A program made the position numbers and the translations under genes. DNA of 64,000 nt from NCBI GenBank assembly GCA_946641515.1, contig CAMPBT010000001.1, positions 186,001 through 250,000 on the forward strand, given 5' to 3'. The notes under the pieces are model-generated. The model saw nothing but the letters and a program-made list of their open reading frames with translations, searched no databases and had not been told where the DNA came from. The DNA comes from UBA3210 sp002363635. GTDB lineage: Bacteria; Bacillota_I; Bacilli_A; RFN20; CAG-449. This document shows, piece by piece, positions 31,932-41,684 of the stretch (positions are counted from its first letter, which is position 1; every line of letters begins with the position of its first letter).

Positions 31932-33331
31932 GAATTTAGAATTAATAAATATAATTTATCAACATTCATGCGTAAATCAAGAAGTGAATAGTTGTTATCA
32001 ATTAAATATGTACACTTTTTAGCGTTCTTATCAAATTGAGAAGATTCATTGAGTTTTAAATCTTTTGCAACATTGAGTGATTTACGAGCGTTTAAATGAT
32101 TAATCTGAGTTAATGAAGAAGCTTGTACTCCAATAATGACATCAAAGAGATTTTCAAAACCTGCTTCAAATAATAAAGGAACTTCTACTACAACCATTTT
32201 TTCATTCATGTGAGAAGAAATAAATGATTCAATTTTAGCGCGGACTAGAGGATGAACTAACTCTTCTAGTTCTTTCTTTTTATTTGGATTTAAATTGATG
32301 ACGTTTTTAATATATCCTTTGGAGATTGATAAATCATCATTCAAGACTTCAGGAGAGAACATCTCAATTAATTTCTTTTTGAATGCTAATTCTTTATAGA
32401 GGTTAGTTACAATTTCATCAGAAGAGATTGTAGGGCAACCTTTTTCTTTAAATAATTTAGTAACCGTTGATTTGCCAGAAGCAATTTTACCAGTAATACC
32501 GATAACTAGCGCGACATTTTGGCAATGAGGACAATAAGTTGTGCCTCTTCCTTTAATTATTGCTTTACGCATTGTTGAAGAACAAACTGGACATTTTTTT
32601 CCTTCTTTACCATAAGCAAGAAGTTTAGTTTGGAACATTCCATCTACTCCTTTAGCAGGATGGTAAGTAGCAATAGTTGATCCACCTGATTTAATAGCAT
32701 CATTTAATGTTTCTACTGATGCTTTTAAAATATCTTCACATTCTTTTAATGTTAAAGTATTGGCTTTTTTGAAGGGATTAATTTTTGTTTTAAAACAAAC
32801 TTCATCAGCATAGATATTACCAAGTCCTGTCATAATAGTTTGATCTAAAAGTGCGGCTTTAATTTCAACTTTTTTATTTTTAAATGCTTTATGTAAATAA
32901 GAAGCATCTTTAATTTCAAAAGGCTCCGGCCCAAGTTTAGCGATTTCTTCAAATTCATTTACTTTTGTAGTTGGAGTTAAATACATAATGCCGAATTTTC
33001 TTACATCTTCATAACATAATTTAGAACCATTTTCTAAAGTGAAAATTACGCGAGTGTATTTAGATAATTCTTCATTAATTTCACGAAGAAAATATTTACC
33101 TTCCATTCTTAAATGGGAAATAATAGTATAACCATTATCTAAATTAATTAATAAATATTTGCCTCTTCTTCCAAAGGAAGAAATAGTAGATGAAGTTACT
33201 TTATTAATGAATTCATCTAAAGGCGATTTAATCATTCTTTCATAAAGAACTTCTACTTTGACAATCTTCTTATTAACGTAGTTTGCTTCTAAGGTTCTTC
33301 TAACAGTTTCTACTTCAGGTAATTCAGGCAT
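31928..33331 (-). CDS. mutM-coaE: fused formamidopyrimidine-DNA glycosylase and dephospho-CoA kinase
   Basis: One continuous frame of 467 residues. Residues 1-275 are MutM/Fpg: MPELPEVETVRR with the catalytic proline and glutamate, the lesion-binding loops, and a zinc finger CPVC ... CPHC that removes 8-oxoguanine from DNA. From about residue 276, VALVIGITGKIASGKST starts CoaE, which phosphorylates dephospho-CoA in the last step of CoA synthesis (P-loop, then SSDEIV and PLLFEAG). The join is immediate, with no linker. In Bacillus the genes are separate neighbours after polA. polA lies 9 bases upstream here. Confidence 0.92.
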   Translation of the reverse strand: MPELPEVETVRRTLEANYVNKKIVKVEVLYERMIKSPLDEFINKVTSSTISSFGRRGKYLLINLDNGYTIISHLRMEGKYFLREINEELSKYTRVIFTLENGSKLCYEDVRKFGIMYLTPTTKVNEFEEIAKLGPEPFEIKDASYLHKAFKNKKVEIKAALLDQTIMTGLGNIYADEVCFKTKINPFKKANTLTLKECEDILKASVETLNDAIKSGGSTIATYHPAKGVDGMFQTKLLAYGKEGKKCPVCSSTMRKAIIKGRGTTYCPHCQNVALVIGITGKIASGKSTVTKLFKEKGCPTISSDEIVTNLYKELAFKKKLIEMFSPEVLNDDLSISKGYIKNVINLNPNKKKELEELVHPLVRAKIESFISSHMNEKMVVVEVPLLFEAGFENLFDVIIGVQASSLTQINHLNARKSLNVAKDLKLNESSQFDKNAKKCTYLIDNNYSLLDLRMNVDKLYLLILNS

Positions 33332-33340
33332 AAGACCTCC

Positions 33341-35944
33341 TTATTTGCAGTCGTACCAAGTTTTAGCAAGACTTCCTTCAACTTTTAATTTAACTTTTAA
33401 TTCAACACAATTTTCCATTACTTCTTTTAGTAAAGGAACAATGAAATCTTTTTCTTCTTTAGGAACTTTAAAGATAAGTTCGTCGTGAATTTGAAGAACT
33501 ACTTTAGTTTTATAATTGTTTTCTTTTAAGAATTTGTCGACTTTGATCATACAAATTTTCATGATGTCTGCAGCAGTACCTTGTATTGGTGCATTCATAC
33601 AGACACGTTTACCAAATTCGCGAGTCATATAATTATCAGAAGAGAGTTCTGGAACATATCTTCTTCTTCCATATAAAGTTTTGCAGTAACCTTTTTCTCT
33701 AGCGTCATCGATTGTCTTAACAAAATATTCTTTAATTTCAGGATATTTGTTATAGAAAGTTTCAATAATTGTTTTAGCTTCTTTTGGACTCATATCGATT
33801 CGATCGGAAAGTCCCCAGTCAGAAATACCGTAGATGATACCAAAGTTAATGGCTTTGGCTTTTCTTCTAATATCAGAAGTTACTTCTTCTTTTGTTAAGT
33901 TAAAGACTTTCATTGCAGTCGCGGTATGAATATCTTCTCCTTTATTAAAGACTTCAATTAAATCTTGAGAAGATGCAACTGCTGATAATACTCTAAGTTC
34001 AACTTGAGAATAATCTAAAGAGAGCATATAAGTATCTTCATCATCATAGAAGAAAGCTTTTCTTACTGCTTTACCTTCTTCAGAACGAGTAGAAATGTTT
34101 TGTAAGTTTGGATCAGAAGAAGAAAGTCTTCCAGTCTGAGTTAATGCTTGGTTATAGGTAGTATGAATCTTGTTATCTTCATGTAGATAAGATAGTAATC
34201 CAGTTGTATAAGTAGAAATTAATTTAGAATATTTACGATATTCAATAATTAAAGGTACTACTGGATGAGATGAAGCAAGTTCGTTTAAAACTTCTACAGA
34301 AGTTGATTCTTTTTTGCCGTGAGGTAAAGCAAGTTTAGTATATAGTAATTCTGCAACTTGCTTAGGAGAAGAAATATTAAATTCATATCCTGCTAAATCA
34401 TAAATCTGTTTTGTTAATTCATCTAATTTAAGTTGATATTCTTGGTTAATAGATGATAAGACATCTTTATTTAATGGGAAACCTTCTATTTCCATACGTG
34501 CAAGAATATCACATAAAGGGAGTTCAATATCGTTATATAAAGATAAGAGTTCTCCTTCTTTTAATTCTTTTAAAGAAGCTTCTTCTACTTGAGGAAGATA
34601 ATACGCCATAAGTTTAAATTCTCCATTATCTTCAAATAGAGAAATTTCTTCATTCTTTAAAAGTAAATTAATTCCATAATATCCGTAAATTGATACTTGG
34701 TCATTATTTAAAGCAGGGTTAATTAGGTAAGAGGCTAAAGTTAGGTCGTATTTTAGGCCGTTAACTTCAATACCTAAATAAGATAAAGCAACTTTAAGTG
34801 CTTTAAAATCATATGTCTTTTTAGGTATAGATTCATCTTTCATATAAGCGATAAAATCTTTATCGTTAAATTTATTTCTAGGTAAATAATAGACTTCATT
34901 ATCGACATTAAAATATAATCCATTAACTTGAGAAAGGTGATAATTACCTTTTTCTATATCTAAGATAAGATATTCTGGATTTTTGATTTCTTTAAAATTC
35001 TTTAATTCTTTTACTTCTATCTCGATAATTTCTTGCTTAATTTCTTCTTTCTTTTCATTAGTAGAGGAGATGTGACAAGGTTTAAGTTTTTTTGCTAAAG
35101 AGAAGAATTCATATTTAGAATAAAATGATGATAATTCGTTGTAACTATAACCTTGATAAACTAAATCATTTAATGTGAATGGTAAAGGTACGTCAGTAAC
35201 GATAGTTGCCATAAATTTGCATTTTTTACCATCTTCTTGATTGAGAAGAATCTTTTCTGCCATCTTGGATTTTTGGCCTTTCATACCTTCAATGATAGCT
35301 TCTAAAGATCCGTATTCATTTAATAATTTAACTGCAGTTTTTTCTCCAACCCCAGGAATACCTTTTAAGTTATCTGATGGGTCACCCATTAAACCTTTAA
35401 AATCTTTGATTTGTTCAGGAGTTAAGCCCATTGTTTCTTTTAATAATGGTGCAGTCATATCAACTACATCAGTAAGACCTTTTTTTAGCATTCTTACAGT
35501 AATATGGTCATCAATTAACTGCAAATAGTCTTTATCAGAAGTAAAACAAATTGTTTCAATACCTTCTTTTGAACCAAGTTTTGCCACAGTACCTGCAATA
35601 TCGTCTGCTTCATATCCATCAACTTCATAATATTTGATGTTCATAGCATCAAGCATTTCACGTGCTACTGGAAGTTGTGCGACTAAATCTAGGTCAGTTT
35701 CTTTACGTTGAGCTTTATATTCAGGCATTGCTTGATGTCTAAAGGTTTTACTACCTTTATCAAAGGCAACGACAATTTCGTCTCCCTGTTCTAAAGAAGA
35801 AACGATTTTAGTAATCATATTGGAGAAACCAAAAATTGCGTTAGTAGGGAAACCATCTTTTCTTCTCATAATGTTTCCTGTGAAGGAAGTTGCAAAGTAC
35901 GCTCTAAAGAGAAGTGAGTTTCCGTCAATTACATATAATTTCAT
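33341..35944 (-). CDS. polA: DNA polymerase I
   Basis: 867 residues. The N-terminal 5'-3' exonuclease (IDGNSLLFRAYFA; VDGYEADDIAG; GDPSDNLKGIPGVG) removes primers and flaps. The central domain resembles the 3'-5' exonuclease but lacks the last YxxxD motif (YYLPQVEEA), so proofreading is probably lost, as in other bacilli. The polymerase domain has motifs A (LDYSQVELRV), B (RRKAKAINFGIIYG) and C (QIHDELI). It starts one base after dnaE stops, so both are translated from one mRNA. Confidence 0.96.
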   Translation of the reverse strand: MKLYVIDGNSLLFRAYFATSFTGNIMRRKDGFPTNAIFGFSNMITKIVSSLEQGDEIVVAFDKGSKTFRHQAMPEYKAQRKETDLDLVAQLPVAREMLDAMNIKYYEVDGYEADDIAGTVAKLGSKEGIETICFTSDKDYLQLIDDHITVRMLKKGLTDVVDMTAPLLKETMGLTPEQIKDFKGLMGDPSDNLKGIPGVGEKTAVKLLNEYGSLEAIIEGMKGQKSKMAEKILLNQEDGKKCKFMATIVTDVPLPFTLNDLVYQGYSYNELSSFYSKYEFFSLAKKLKPCHISSTNEKKEEIKQEIIEIEVKELKNFKEIKNPEYLILDIEKGNYHLSQVNGLYFNVDNEVYYLPRNKFNDKDFIAYMKDESIPKKTYDFKALKVALSYLGIEVNGLKYDLTLASYLINPALNNDQVSIYGYYGINLLLKNEEISLFEDNGEFKLMAYYLPQVEEASLKELKEGELLSLYNDIELPLCDILARMEIEGFPLNKDVLSSINQEYQLKLDELTKQIYDLAGYEFNISSPKQVAELLYTKLALPHGKKESTSVEVLNELASSHPVVPLIIEYRKYSKLISTYTTGLLSYLHEDNKIHTTYNQALTQTGRLSSSDPNLQNISTRSEEGKAVRKAFFYDDEDTYMLSLDYSQVELRVLSAVASSQDLIEVFNKGEDIHTATAMKVFNLTKEEVTSDIRRKAKAINFGIIYGISDWGLSDRIDMSPKEAKTIIETFYNKYPEIKEYFVKTIDDAREKGYCKTLYGRRRYVPELSSDNYMTREFGKRVCMNAPIQGTAADIMKICMIKVDKFLKENNYKTKVVLQIHDELIFKVPKEEKDFIVPLLKEVMENCVELKVKLKVEGSLAKTWYDCK

Positions 35945-35945
35945 T

Positions 35946-38900
35946 TTATGCCTCCATTTTAATTACTTCGTTTGCAATAAATGATATTCCATAATTTTCA
36001 TCGTTTCTAAAATATCCTTTAAATGCAAAACATTCATTTTCATAAACAACTTTTTTATATTGTTCGTAAGTTTTTGTAAATAATGTAACTTCAATATCCA
36101 TAGAAGAATCAAAGCCGTGAATAATACCCATTTTTTCTTTTTTCTTAGTATTAATTTCTTTAATTTCGTTGACAAAAATAGTAATCATTGTGTCACCTTT
36201 TTTATTTATTTGAGAAGCGACACTTTTAACTTTGTGCTCACGAATAAATTTTTCATATTTTTTAAGTGGTGAAGAAGATAACATGATTCCTAAAACTTCA
36301 TATTCACGTTGAAGTTTCATGTCTTCATCTTCATCTCTTTCATTGACTTTTGGTCTAAAAACTTCGCTTGAGTTATCAAATAAAGAGATATTATATGCAA
36401 TATCAGCATACTGCATAAAGGCTTTAATTGATTGGTGGAGAGATAGACGTGAATGATTAAATTCATCAAAACATCCTCCATCAATCATCTTGGAAAGATT
36501 ATCTTCTGATAAATTATATTCACGCATTCTCGCGACAAATGTGTCGACATCATTAAAAAGACCATTTTTCTTTCTTTCATAAGCAATAGCCTCACCTAAA
36601 GTAGAAGGCAACCCTTTAATAGCAGTGAAAGGAATAATTAAAGTATTACCTTTAATTTCGTAAGTTGAAGAAGATAAATTAATTGAAGGTAATCCTAAAG
36701 TTAAATTGAAATATTTTAATTCTTTTAAGAGCTTTACATATTGAGGAGAACCTAGTGTTACTCCGTTAAAGATTGTCGCATAGAATTCTTTTGAATAATT
36801 TGCTTTTAAATACGCCATACGATAAGTAATTAATGCGTATGCTACTGAGTGAGATTTGTTAAAACCGTAATTAGCAAATTTATCGATTAATTCAAAAATT
36901 TTTAAAGCAACATCATCGTTAATTTTATTTGCTTTTGCACCTAATAAGAATTTTTCTTTTAATTCACTTAATTTTGAGGCATCTTTTTTAGAGATAGCAC
37001 GTCTAAATAAATCAGCTTCTCCAAGATTAAAACCTGCAATATCTTGGACGATTTGCATGATTTGTTCTTGGTAAACGATAACTCCATAAGTAGATTTAAG
37101 TGTCTTTTCTAGCAATGGGTGTAAATATTTAATCTTTTCTTTATGATTCTTGCCTTCAATAAATAAAGGAATGTTATCCATTGGACCTGGTCTATATAAA
37201 GCAAGGAGCGCAACTAAATCATCAAAAGAATTGATCTTAACTTTTTCTAATGACTTAGTAATACCTTCACTTTCAAGCTGGAATAAATAAGAAGTGAATC
37301 CTAAATTGAGAATTTCAAAAGTCTTTTTATCGTTTAATGGGATATCTTTTAAGTTAAAGTTAGAATTAATTTTATTAATTTGCTTTTCAATGTTATTAAT
37401 TAAAGTTAGATTTCTTAAACCTAAAATATCCATCTTTAAGAAACCTAAATCTTCAATATAATCTTTTTCAATTTCACAGATTAATCCTTGTTCAGTTCTA
37501 AATGTAGGTAAGACTTCAGTTAAATCTTGTTCATTTAAAATAATACCAGCAGGGTGAATAGAAGTTTGTCTAGGTAGACCATAAATTTTTGATGCTAAAT
37601 CAATGATCCTTTTAAAATATGAATCTGATGATAATTTAATTAATGTTTTAGAGTTTTTAAGCGCGTCATTTAAAGTATCAAATCCTCTAGTAGCATTTGA
37701 TAAATTATTAATATCCATCTGGTTGATAGAGAAGACTTTACCTAAATCTTGGAATACTTGTTTTGGACCAATTTCTTGGAAAGTAACAATGTATGACATT
37801 TGATTTTTTGAATAACGATTTTCAATGTAATTATAGATATCTTGTCTATTAATATCTGCAATATCAATATCGATATCAGGAAGAGTAACTCTAGAAGGAT
37901 TTAAGAATCTTTCAAACATTAAATCGTATTTTAAAGGATCTACTTCAGTAATACCAAGTAGATAAGAAATTAATGCACCTGCGGCAGAGCCTCTACCAGG
38001 ACCGACAGGAATATTTTCTTTTTTCGCGTAATTAACATAATCACTGACAATTAAAAAATAATCTAGATATCCCATTTTTTCGATGATGTCTAATTCGTAT
38101 TTTAATCTCTTGATGTAATCTTCGTTTAAAAATAGATTTCTTTCTTTACTTCTTTGTAAACATAGAGAATAAATATAATCTTTTTTGTCTTTTTTATTTT
38201 CTACAGGATAAGAAAGGAGTTTACCTCTTTTCTTAAAGAAATCAAAATTAATTAATTCTTTAATAACATGGGTATTTTTAATTTCTTCTTCTGTGTAAAT
38301 AGCATTGACTGCTTTTTCACTTAAGAAATAGTAAGGACCTACTGATTCATCATTTAATTTAAGATTATCTTTATTTTTAATAGCTTCAACGATTTTTAAA
38401 ATAAAATCATCTTCCTTCTTTAAATATAAATGACGAGGGAAGGCTACTAAATTATAAGAATGTTTCAAAGCAAAACTTCTAATATATTCGACTTTATTTT
38501 TATCTTCTTTAGAGTAATATTCTATACCAATAAAAGAATGCTCAAATCCTTTTAAGAGAGAGAAAATGTTTTTAGCAATTTCTTCTTCTTTAGCACTTTC
38601 AATAGAGGAAAGAGGAAGAATACCAATTAATCCTTCTAAATATGGTTCAATATCTTTTTTAGTTTTATTTTCTAAAGCAAGAATCTTACATAAATTTAAA
38701 TATCCTTGTTCATTTTGAATGTAGACTACAAGTTTTGTATTATCTAAATTTAATGTACAACCAAGTAATGGTTTAATATTATTTTTTCTTAAAACTTTAT
38801 CAAAAGTAGGAAAGCCAAAACAATTATTATTATCACAAAGACCGCATGCTTCATGATTAAATTCTTTGCATCCTAAAACAATATCTTCATTTCTTAATGT

Positions 38901-38951
38901 TGAAGATAATAAGGAATAACCGCTTTGTAAGTTTAATGGGATATAGTTCAT
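35946..38951 (-). CDS. dnaE: DNA polymerase III alpha subunit (DnaE type)
   Basis: 1001 residues, shorter than enterobacterial DnaE (about 1160). The N-terminal PHP domain lacks the metal-binding HxHSxYS signature (it reads NLQSGYSLLSSTL), so it is structural only. The palm has the catalytic PDIDIDIAD and KMDILGLRNL aspartates, followed by a helix-hairpin-helix and an OB domain near the end. It synthesises DNA, in Firmicutes mainly after primase together with PolC; PolC is not in the window. First gene of dnaE-polA-mutM-coaE. Confidence 0.94.
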   Translation of the reverse strand: MNYIPLNLQSGYSLLSSTLRNEDIVLGCKEFNHEACGLCDNNNCFGFPTFDKVLRKNNIKPLLGCTLNLDNTKLVVYIQNEQGYLNLCKILALENKTKKDIEPYLEGLIGILPLSSIESAKEEEIAKNIFSLLKGFEHSFIGIEYYSKEDKNKVEYIRSFALKHSYNLVAFPRHLYLKKEDDFILKIVEAIKNKDNLKLNDESVGPYYFLSEKAVNAIYTEEEIKNTHVIKELINFDFFKKRGKLLSYPVENKKDKKDYIYSLCLQRSKERNLFLNEDYIKRLKYELDIIEKMGYLDYFLIVSDYVNYAKKENIPVGPGRGSAAGALISYLLGITEVDPLKYDLMFERFLNPSRVTLPDIDIDIADINRQDIYNYIENRYSKNQMSYIVTFQEIGPKQVFQDLGKVFSINQMDINNLSNATRGFDTLNDALKNSKTLIKLSSDSYFKRIIDLASKIYGLPRQTSIHPAGIILNEQDLTEVLPTFRTEQGLICEIEKDYIEDLGFLKMDILGLRNLTLINNIEKQINKINSNFNLKDIPLNDKKTFEILNLGFTSYLFQLESEGITKSLEKVKINSFDDLVALLALYRPGPMDNIPLFIEGKNHKEKIKYLHPLLEKTLKSTYGVIVYQEQIMQIVQDIAGFNLGEADLFRRAISKKDASKLSELKEKFLLGAKANKINDDVALKIFELIDKFANYGFNKSHSVAYALITYRMAYLKANYSKEFYATIFNGVTLGSPQYVKLLKELKYFNLTLGLPSINLSSSTYEIKGNTLIIPFTAIKGLPSTLGEAIAYERKKNGLFNDVDTFVARMREYNLSEDNLSKMIDGGCFDEFNHSRLSLHQSIKAFMQYADIAYNISLFDNSSEVFRPKVNERDEDEDMKLQREYEVLGIMLSSSPLKKYEKFIREHKVKSVASQINKKGDTMITIFVNEIKEINTKKKEKMGIIHGFDSSMDIEVTLFTKTYEQYKKVVYENECFAFKGYFRNDENYGISFIANEVIKMEA

Positions 38952-39147
38952 ATTTATAATTCTTCTTTTTAATTATATTAAAAACATCAGATAATTTGTA
39001 TAAGAAAATTGATTTTTGATTCTTTATTATAAGAATTAAAATTAATACAAATTTAATTATTTGTTTTCTTTATCTTTTATTTTAAAAATAAAAAAGTTTA
39101 ATATAAAGAAGTTGTGTTTATTAATTAAACAATTTTAAGGAGAAAAA

Positions 39148-40488
39148 ATGAAAAAACTTAGATTAATCACTGCGTGTGCGTTGACGTTCCTAAGCATGCC
39201 ATCACTTGTTTCATGTGATAATACATTAACATTAACTGTATACAATGCTGCAGATTATATTGATGAAGGCACAGATGGAGATGGAAATACTATTGAAGGA
39301 AGAAAAGGCTCTATCGCAGCTTTTGAAGAATGGTATGAAAAAGAAACTGGTACACCTATTAAAGTCAATTACCAGAACTATTCTACTATTGAAGAAATGT
39401 ACACAAAAATTGAACTTGGACAAATTAAACCTGACTTAGTATGCTCAACAGACTACGTTATCTTAAAGATGAGAGATAACAATATGCTTGAACCATATGG
39501 CTTTGATGAAAATACAAATTTATATGGAAGTGAATTACAAAATGTTAATGATAATTTATCTCCATATTTAAAAAAGGTCTTTAAGAAAAATGGCTTCTCA
39601 AATTGGGCAGTGCCATATTTCTGGGGAACAATTGGTATTACATATAATCCAGAAGTAGTTGATGAAGAATCAGTTAAATCTTGGAATTTCCAATGGAATC
39701 CATTAGATAAAGAAGGAAATCTTATCACCGGTAGAAAGATTTCTATTAAAGATTCAATTCGTGCGACATATTTTACTGGAGTAATGCGTGTCTATCACGA
39801 TGAATTAATGTCTTATTCCAAACAATATAAGAATGGTACTTTAGATGCAGATACTTATAACTCAAAAGTAAGTGAAGTATTTAATAAATCTGATGCAGAA
39901 ACTGTAAACAAAGTAAAAAAAGAATTAGAAAAACTTGATGGTTTAGTTCAGCTTGAAGTTGATGATGGTAAAAACGAAATGATTAAGGGAAATCTAGTTG
40001 CAAACCTTGCTTGGTCGGGAGACGCAGTTTACGCAATGGATGGAGGAGAACCTGAACTTAATTTAAAATATTATGTTCCTGAAGAAGGCTCTGATATGTG
40101 GCTTGATGCTTGGTCAATGTGCAAAGGCGCTAATATTGAAGCCTCTAAAGCATTTGTTAATTTCTTCTCAAGCCCAGAAATCGCTGCAAATAATATGGCA
40201 GCAACAGGATATACTTCACCTTTATCATGTGATTCAATATGGAACTTAGTTAAAGATATGTATGATGCAGGAGAAGATTCTGAAAATAACGACGTAGTAG
40301 ATTTATCTTATTTCTTTGGTGAAAATCATTTCATCAATATTCCAAAATCTGAAAGAGGAAGACAATTTGATACTCAGTATCCAGATGAAGATACTTTAGC
40401 TCGCTGCGTCATCCAAAGAGATTTCGGTGAAGAAGGAAAAAGATTAGTAGACAACATGTGGACTGAATTTAAAGCATCTTTACTTTAA
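39148..40488 (+). CDS. potD: polyamine ABC transporter substrate-binding lipoprotein, copy 1
   Basis: A 446-residue extracellular solute-binding protein with a lipobox (PSLVSC). It starts with the TVYNAADYID strand of PotD/PotF, followed by an insertion DGDGNTIEGRKG that is also in copy 2. PYFWGTIGITYNPE and LAWSGDAVYAMD are conserved ligand-site segments. It binds spermidine or putrescine and passes it to PotABC. It is separate from the pot operon and closely similar to the gene at 45033. AAGGAG precedes ATG. Confidence 0.9.
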   Translation: MKKLRLITACALTFLSMPSLVSCDNTLTLTVYNAADYIDEGTDGDGNTIEGRKGSIAAFEEWYEKETGTPIKVNYQNYSTIEEMYTKIELGQIKPDLVCSTDYVILKMRDNNMLEPYGFDENTNLYGSELQNVNDNLSPYLKKVFKKNGFSNWAVPYFWGTIGITYNPEVVDEESVKSWNFQWNPLDKEGNLITGRKISIKDSIRATYFTGVMRVYHDELMSYSKQYKNGTLDADTYNSKVSEVFNKSDAETVNKVKKELEKLDGLVQLEVDDGKNEMIKGNLVANLAWSGDAVYAMDGGEPELNLKYYVPEEGSDMWLDAWSMCKGANIEASKAFVNFFSSPEIAANNMAATGYTSPLSCDSIWNLVKDMYDAGEDSENNDVVDLSYFFGENHFINIPKSERGRQFDTQYPDEDTLARCVIQRDFGEEGKRLVDNMWTEFKASLL

Positions 40489-40602
40489 CTACCATAAAAT
40501 ACAAAATGTTCAATTTTTGAAAATTTTAATTGATTTTAGGTATTGCCTTTAATATAATCTTTAATGGTCAAAGCAAACTGCTTGTGAAATGGGGTGAATT
40601 TT

Positions 40603-40776
40603 ATGCCAAAAACAATCGTTAGAGAAAACGAAACAATCGATGATGCATTACGCAGATTCAAGAGACAGGTTAACAAAGCTGGTACCCTAACAGAAGCTAA
40701 GAAGAGAGAATTCTACTTAAAACCAGGTCTTAAGAGAAAAATGAAGTCAGAAATGGCTCGTAGAAAATCATACTAG
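40603..40776 (+). CDS. rpsU: 30S ribosomal protein S21
   Basis: 57 residues (MPKTIVRENETIDDALRRFK, ending KMKSEMARRKSY), the bS21 protein of the small subunit platform. GGGGTG lies upstream of ATG at 40603. Monocistronic with its own terminator, sitting between the two pot parts. Confidence 0.96.
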   Translation: MPKTIVRENETIDDALRRFKRQVNKAGTLTEAKKREFYLKPGLKRKMKSEMARRKSY

Positions 40777-40798
40777 TTTTTAGTAAATCTACAAATTC

Positions 40799-40827
40799 AA
40801 ACCACGGAATTAACCGTGGTTTTTTTA
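40799..40827 (+). terminator. terminator of rpsU
   Basis: AAACCACGG, 6 bases, CCGTGGTTT and T run. Confidence 0.92.
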
Positions 40828-41029
40828 TACTCTTTAAAAGTGTTATAATACGTTAAAATTGTATCTTTAAAACTAATTGAAAAAAGATGACAAATTGTCA
40901 ATAGTTAATATTTATTAAAATTGAATGATTTTGACCCAATTTTTGGCCTTTTTTAGAGTGAAAAAATTGATATAGAATTTTATGAAATTTACATGTAAAA
41001 AATAAATAATTTATTTTTAAAAAAAGGTA
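40828..41029. other. AT-rich spacer upstream of the pot operon
   Basis: No ORF with a ribosome site. An extended -10-like TGTTATAAT occurs at 40841-40849 without an obvious gene. AT-only palindrome AAAAATAAAT/ATTTATTTTT near 40998-41019. Confidence 0.4.
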
Positions 41030-41058
41030 TTGATTTATATATATAAACTAATTAATAT
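41030..41058 (+). promoter_or_regulatory. pot operon promoter
   Basis: TTGATT (41030-41035), 17 bases, TAATAT (41053-41058), the same hexamers as at the tRNA-Gly genes. Confidence 0.7.
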
Positions 41059-41130
41059 TATTTCGTTAAGTTTACAACTACTAAACTTTTTAATTAAGAA
41101 TTTCAAACTTTTTAGAAAGGAGAATAGTCG

Positions 41131-41667
41131 ATGCAAATTGGAAAAAAGATTAAAGAATTAAGAACCTTACATAATCTTACCCAACAAGAACTTGCTAATA
41201 GAGTTGAATTAACCAAAGGTTATATTTCACAGTTAGAAAATGATTTAACTGAACCTAGTGTTTCAACTTTAGAAGATATTGTTCTTGCGCTTGGAACAAC
41301 ATTATCTGATTTTTTTGAAGATGAAAGTAATAAAGAACAAGTTGTTTTCAAAAAAGATGATTATTTTGTTAAAGAATATCCAGGATATACAATAGACTGG
41401 CTAGTCACTAATTCTCAAAAGAATGAGATGGAACCAATTTTAGTAGAAATTAATCCTAATGCAGAAACTGAAATTGATTATCCTCATGAAGGCCAAGAAT
41501 TTGGTTATGTTCTTGAAGGAGAAATTCTCTTACAAATTGATAAGAAAGCTTATCGAGTAAAGAAAGGCGAAACTTTCTATTTCGATAGTACTAAAGATCA
41601 TTATTTAAAGAATGTTAAAGATAAAGTAGCAAAAGTCATTTGGGTCAGTAGCCCACCAAACTTTTAA
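41131..41667 (+). CDS. XRE-cupin transcriptional regulator (PuuR-like)
   Basis: 178 residues: an N-terminal XRE helix-turn-helix (LTQQELANRVELTKGYISQL at about 17-36) and a C-terminal cupin (HEGQEFGYVLEGEILLQI ... KKGETFYFDSTKDHYLKN). Such regulators often sense polyamines or related metabolites. As first gene of the potABCD operon it probably controls polyamine uptake and itself. GAAAGGAG precedes ATG. Confidence 0.9.
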   Translation: MQIGKKIKELRTLHNLTQQELANRVELTKGYISQLENDLTEPSVSTLEDIVLALGTTLSDFFEDESNKEQVVFKKDDYFVKEYPGYTIDWLVTNSQKNEMEPILVEINPNAETEIDYPHEGQEFGYVLEGEILLQIDKKAYRVKKGETFYFDSTKDHYLKNVKDKVAKVIWVSSPPNF

Positions 41668-41684
41668 TTATATGGAGATTAGAT

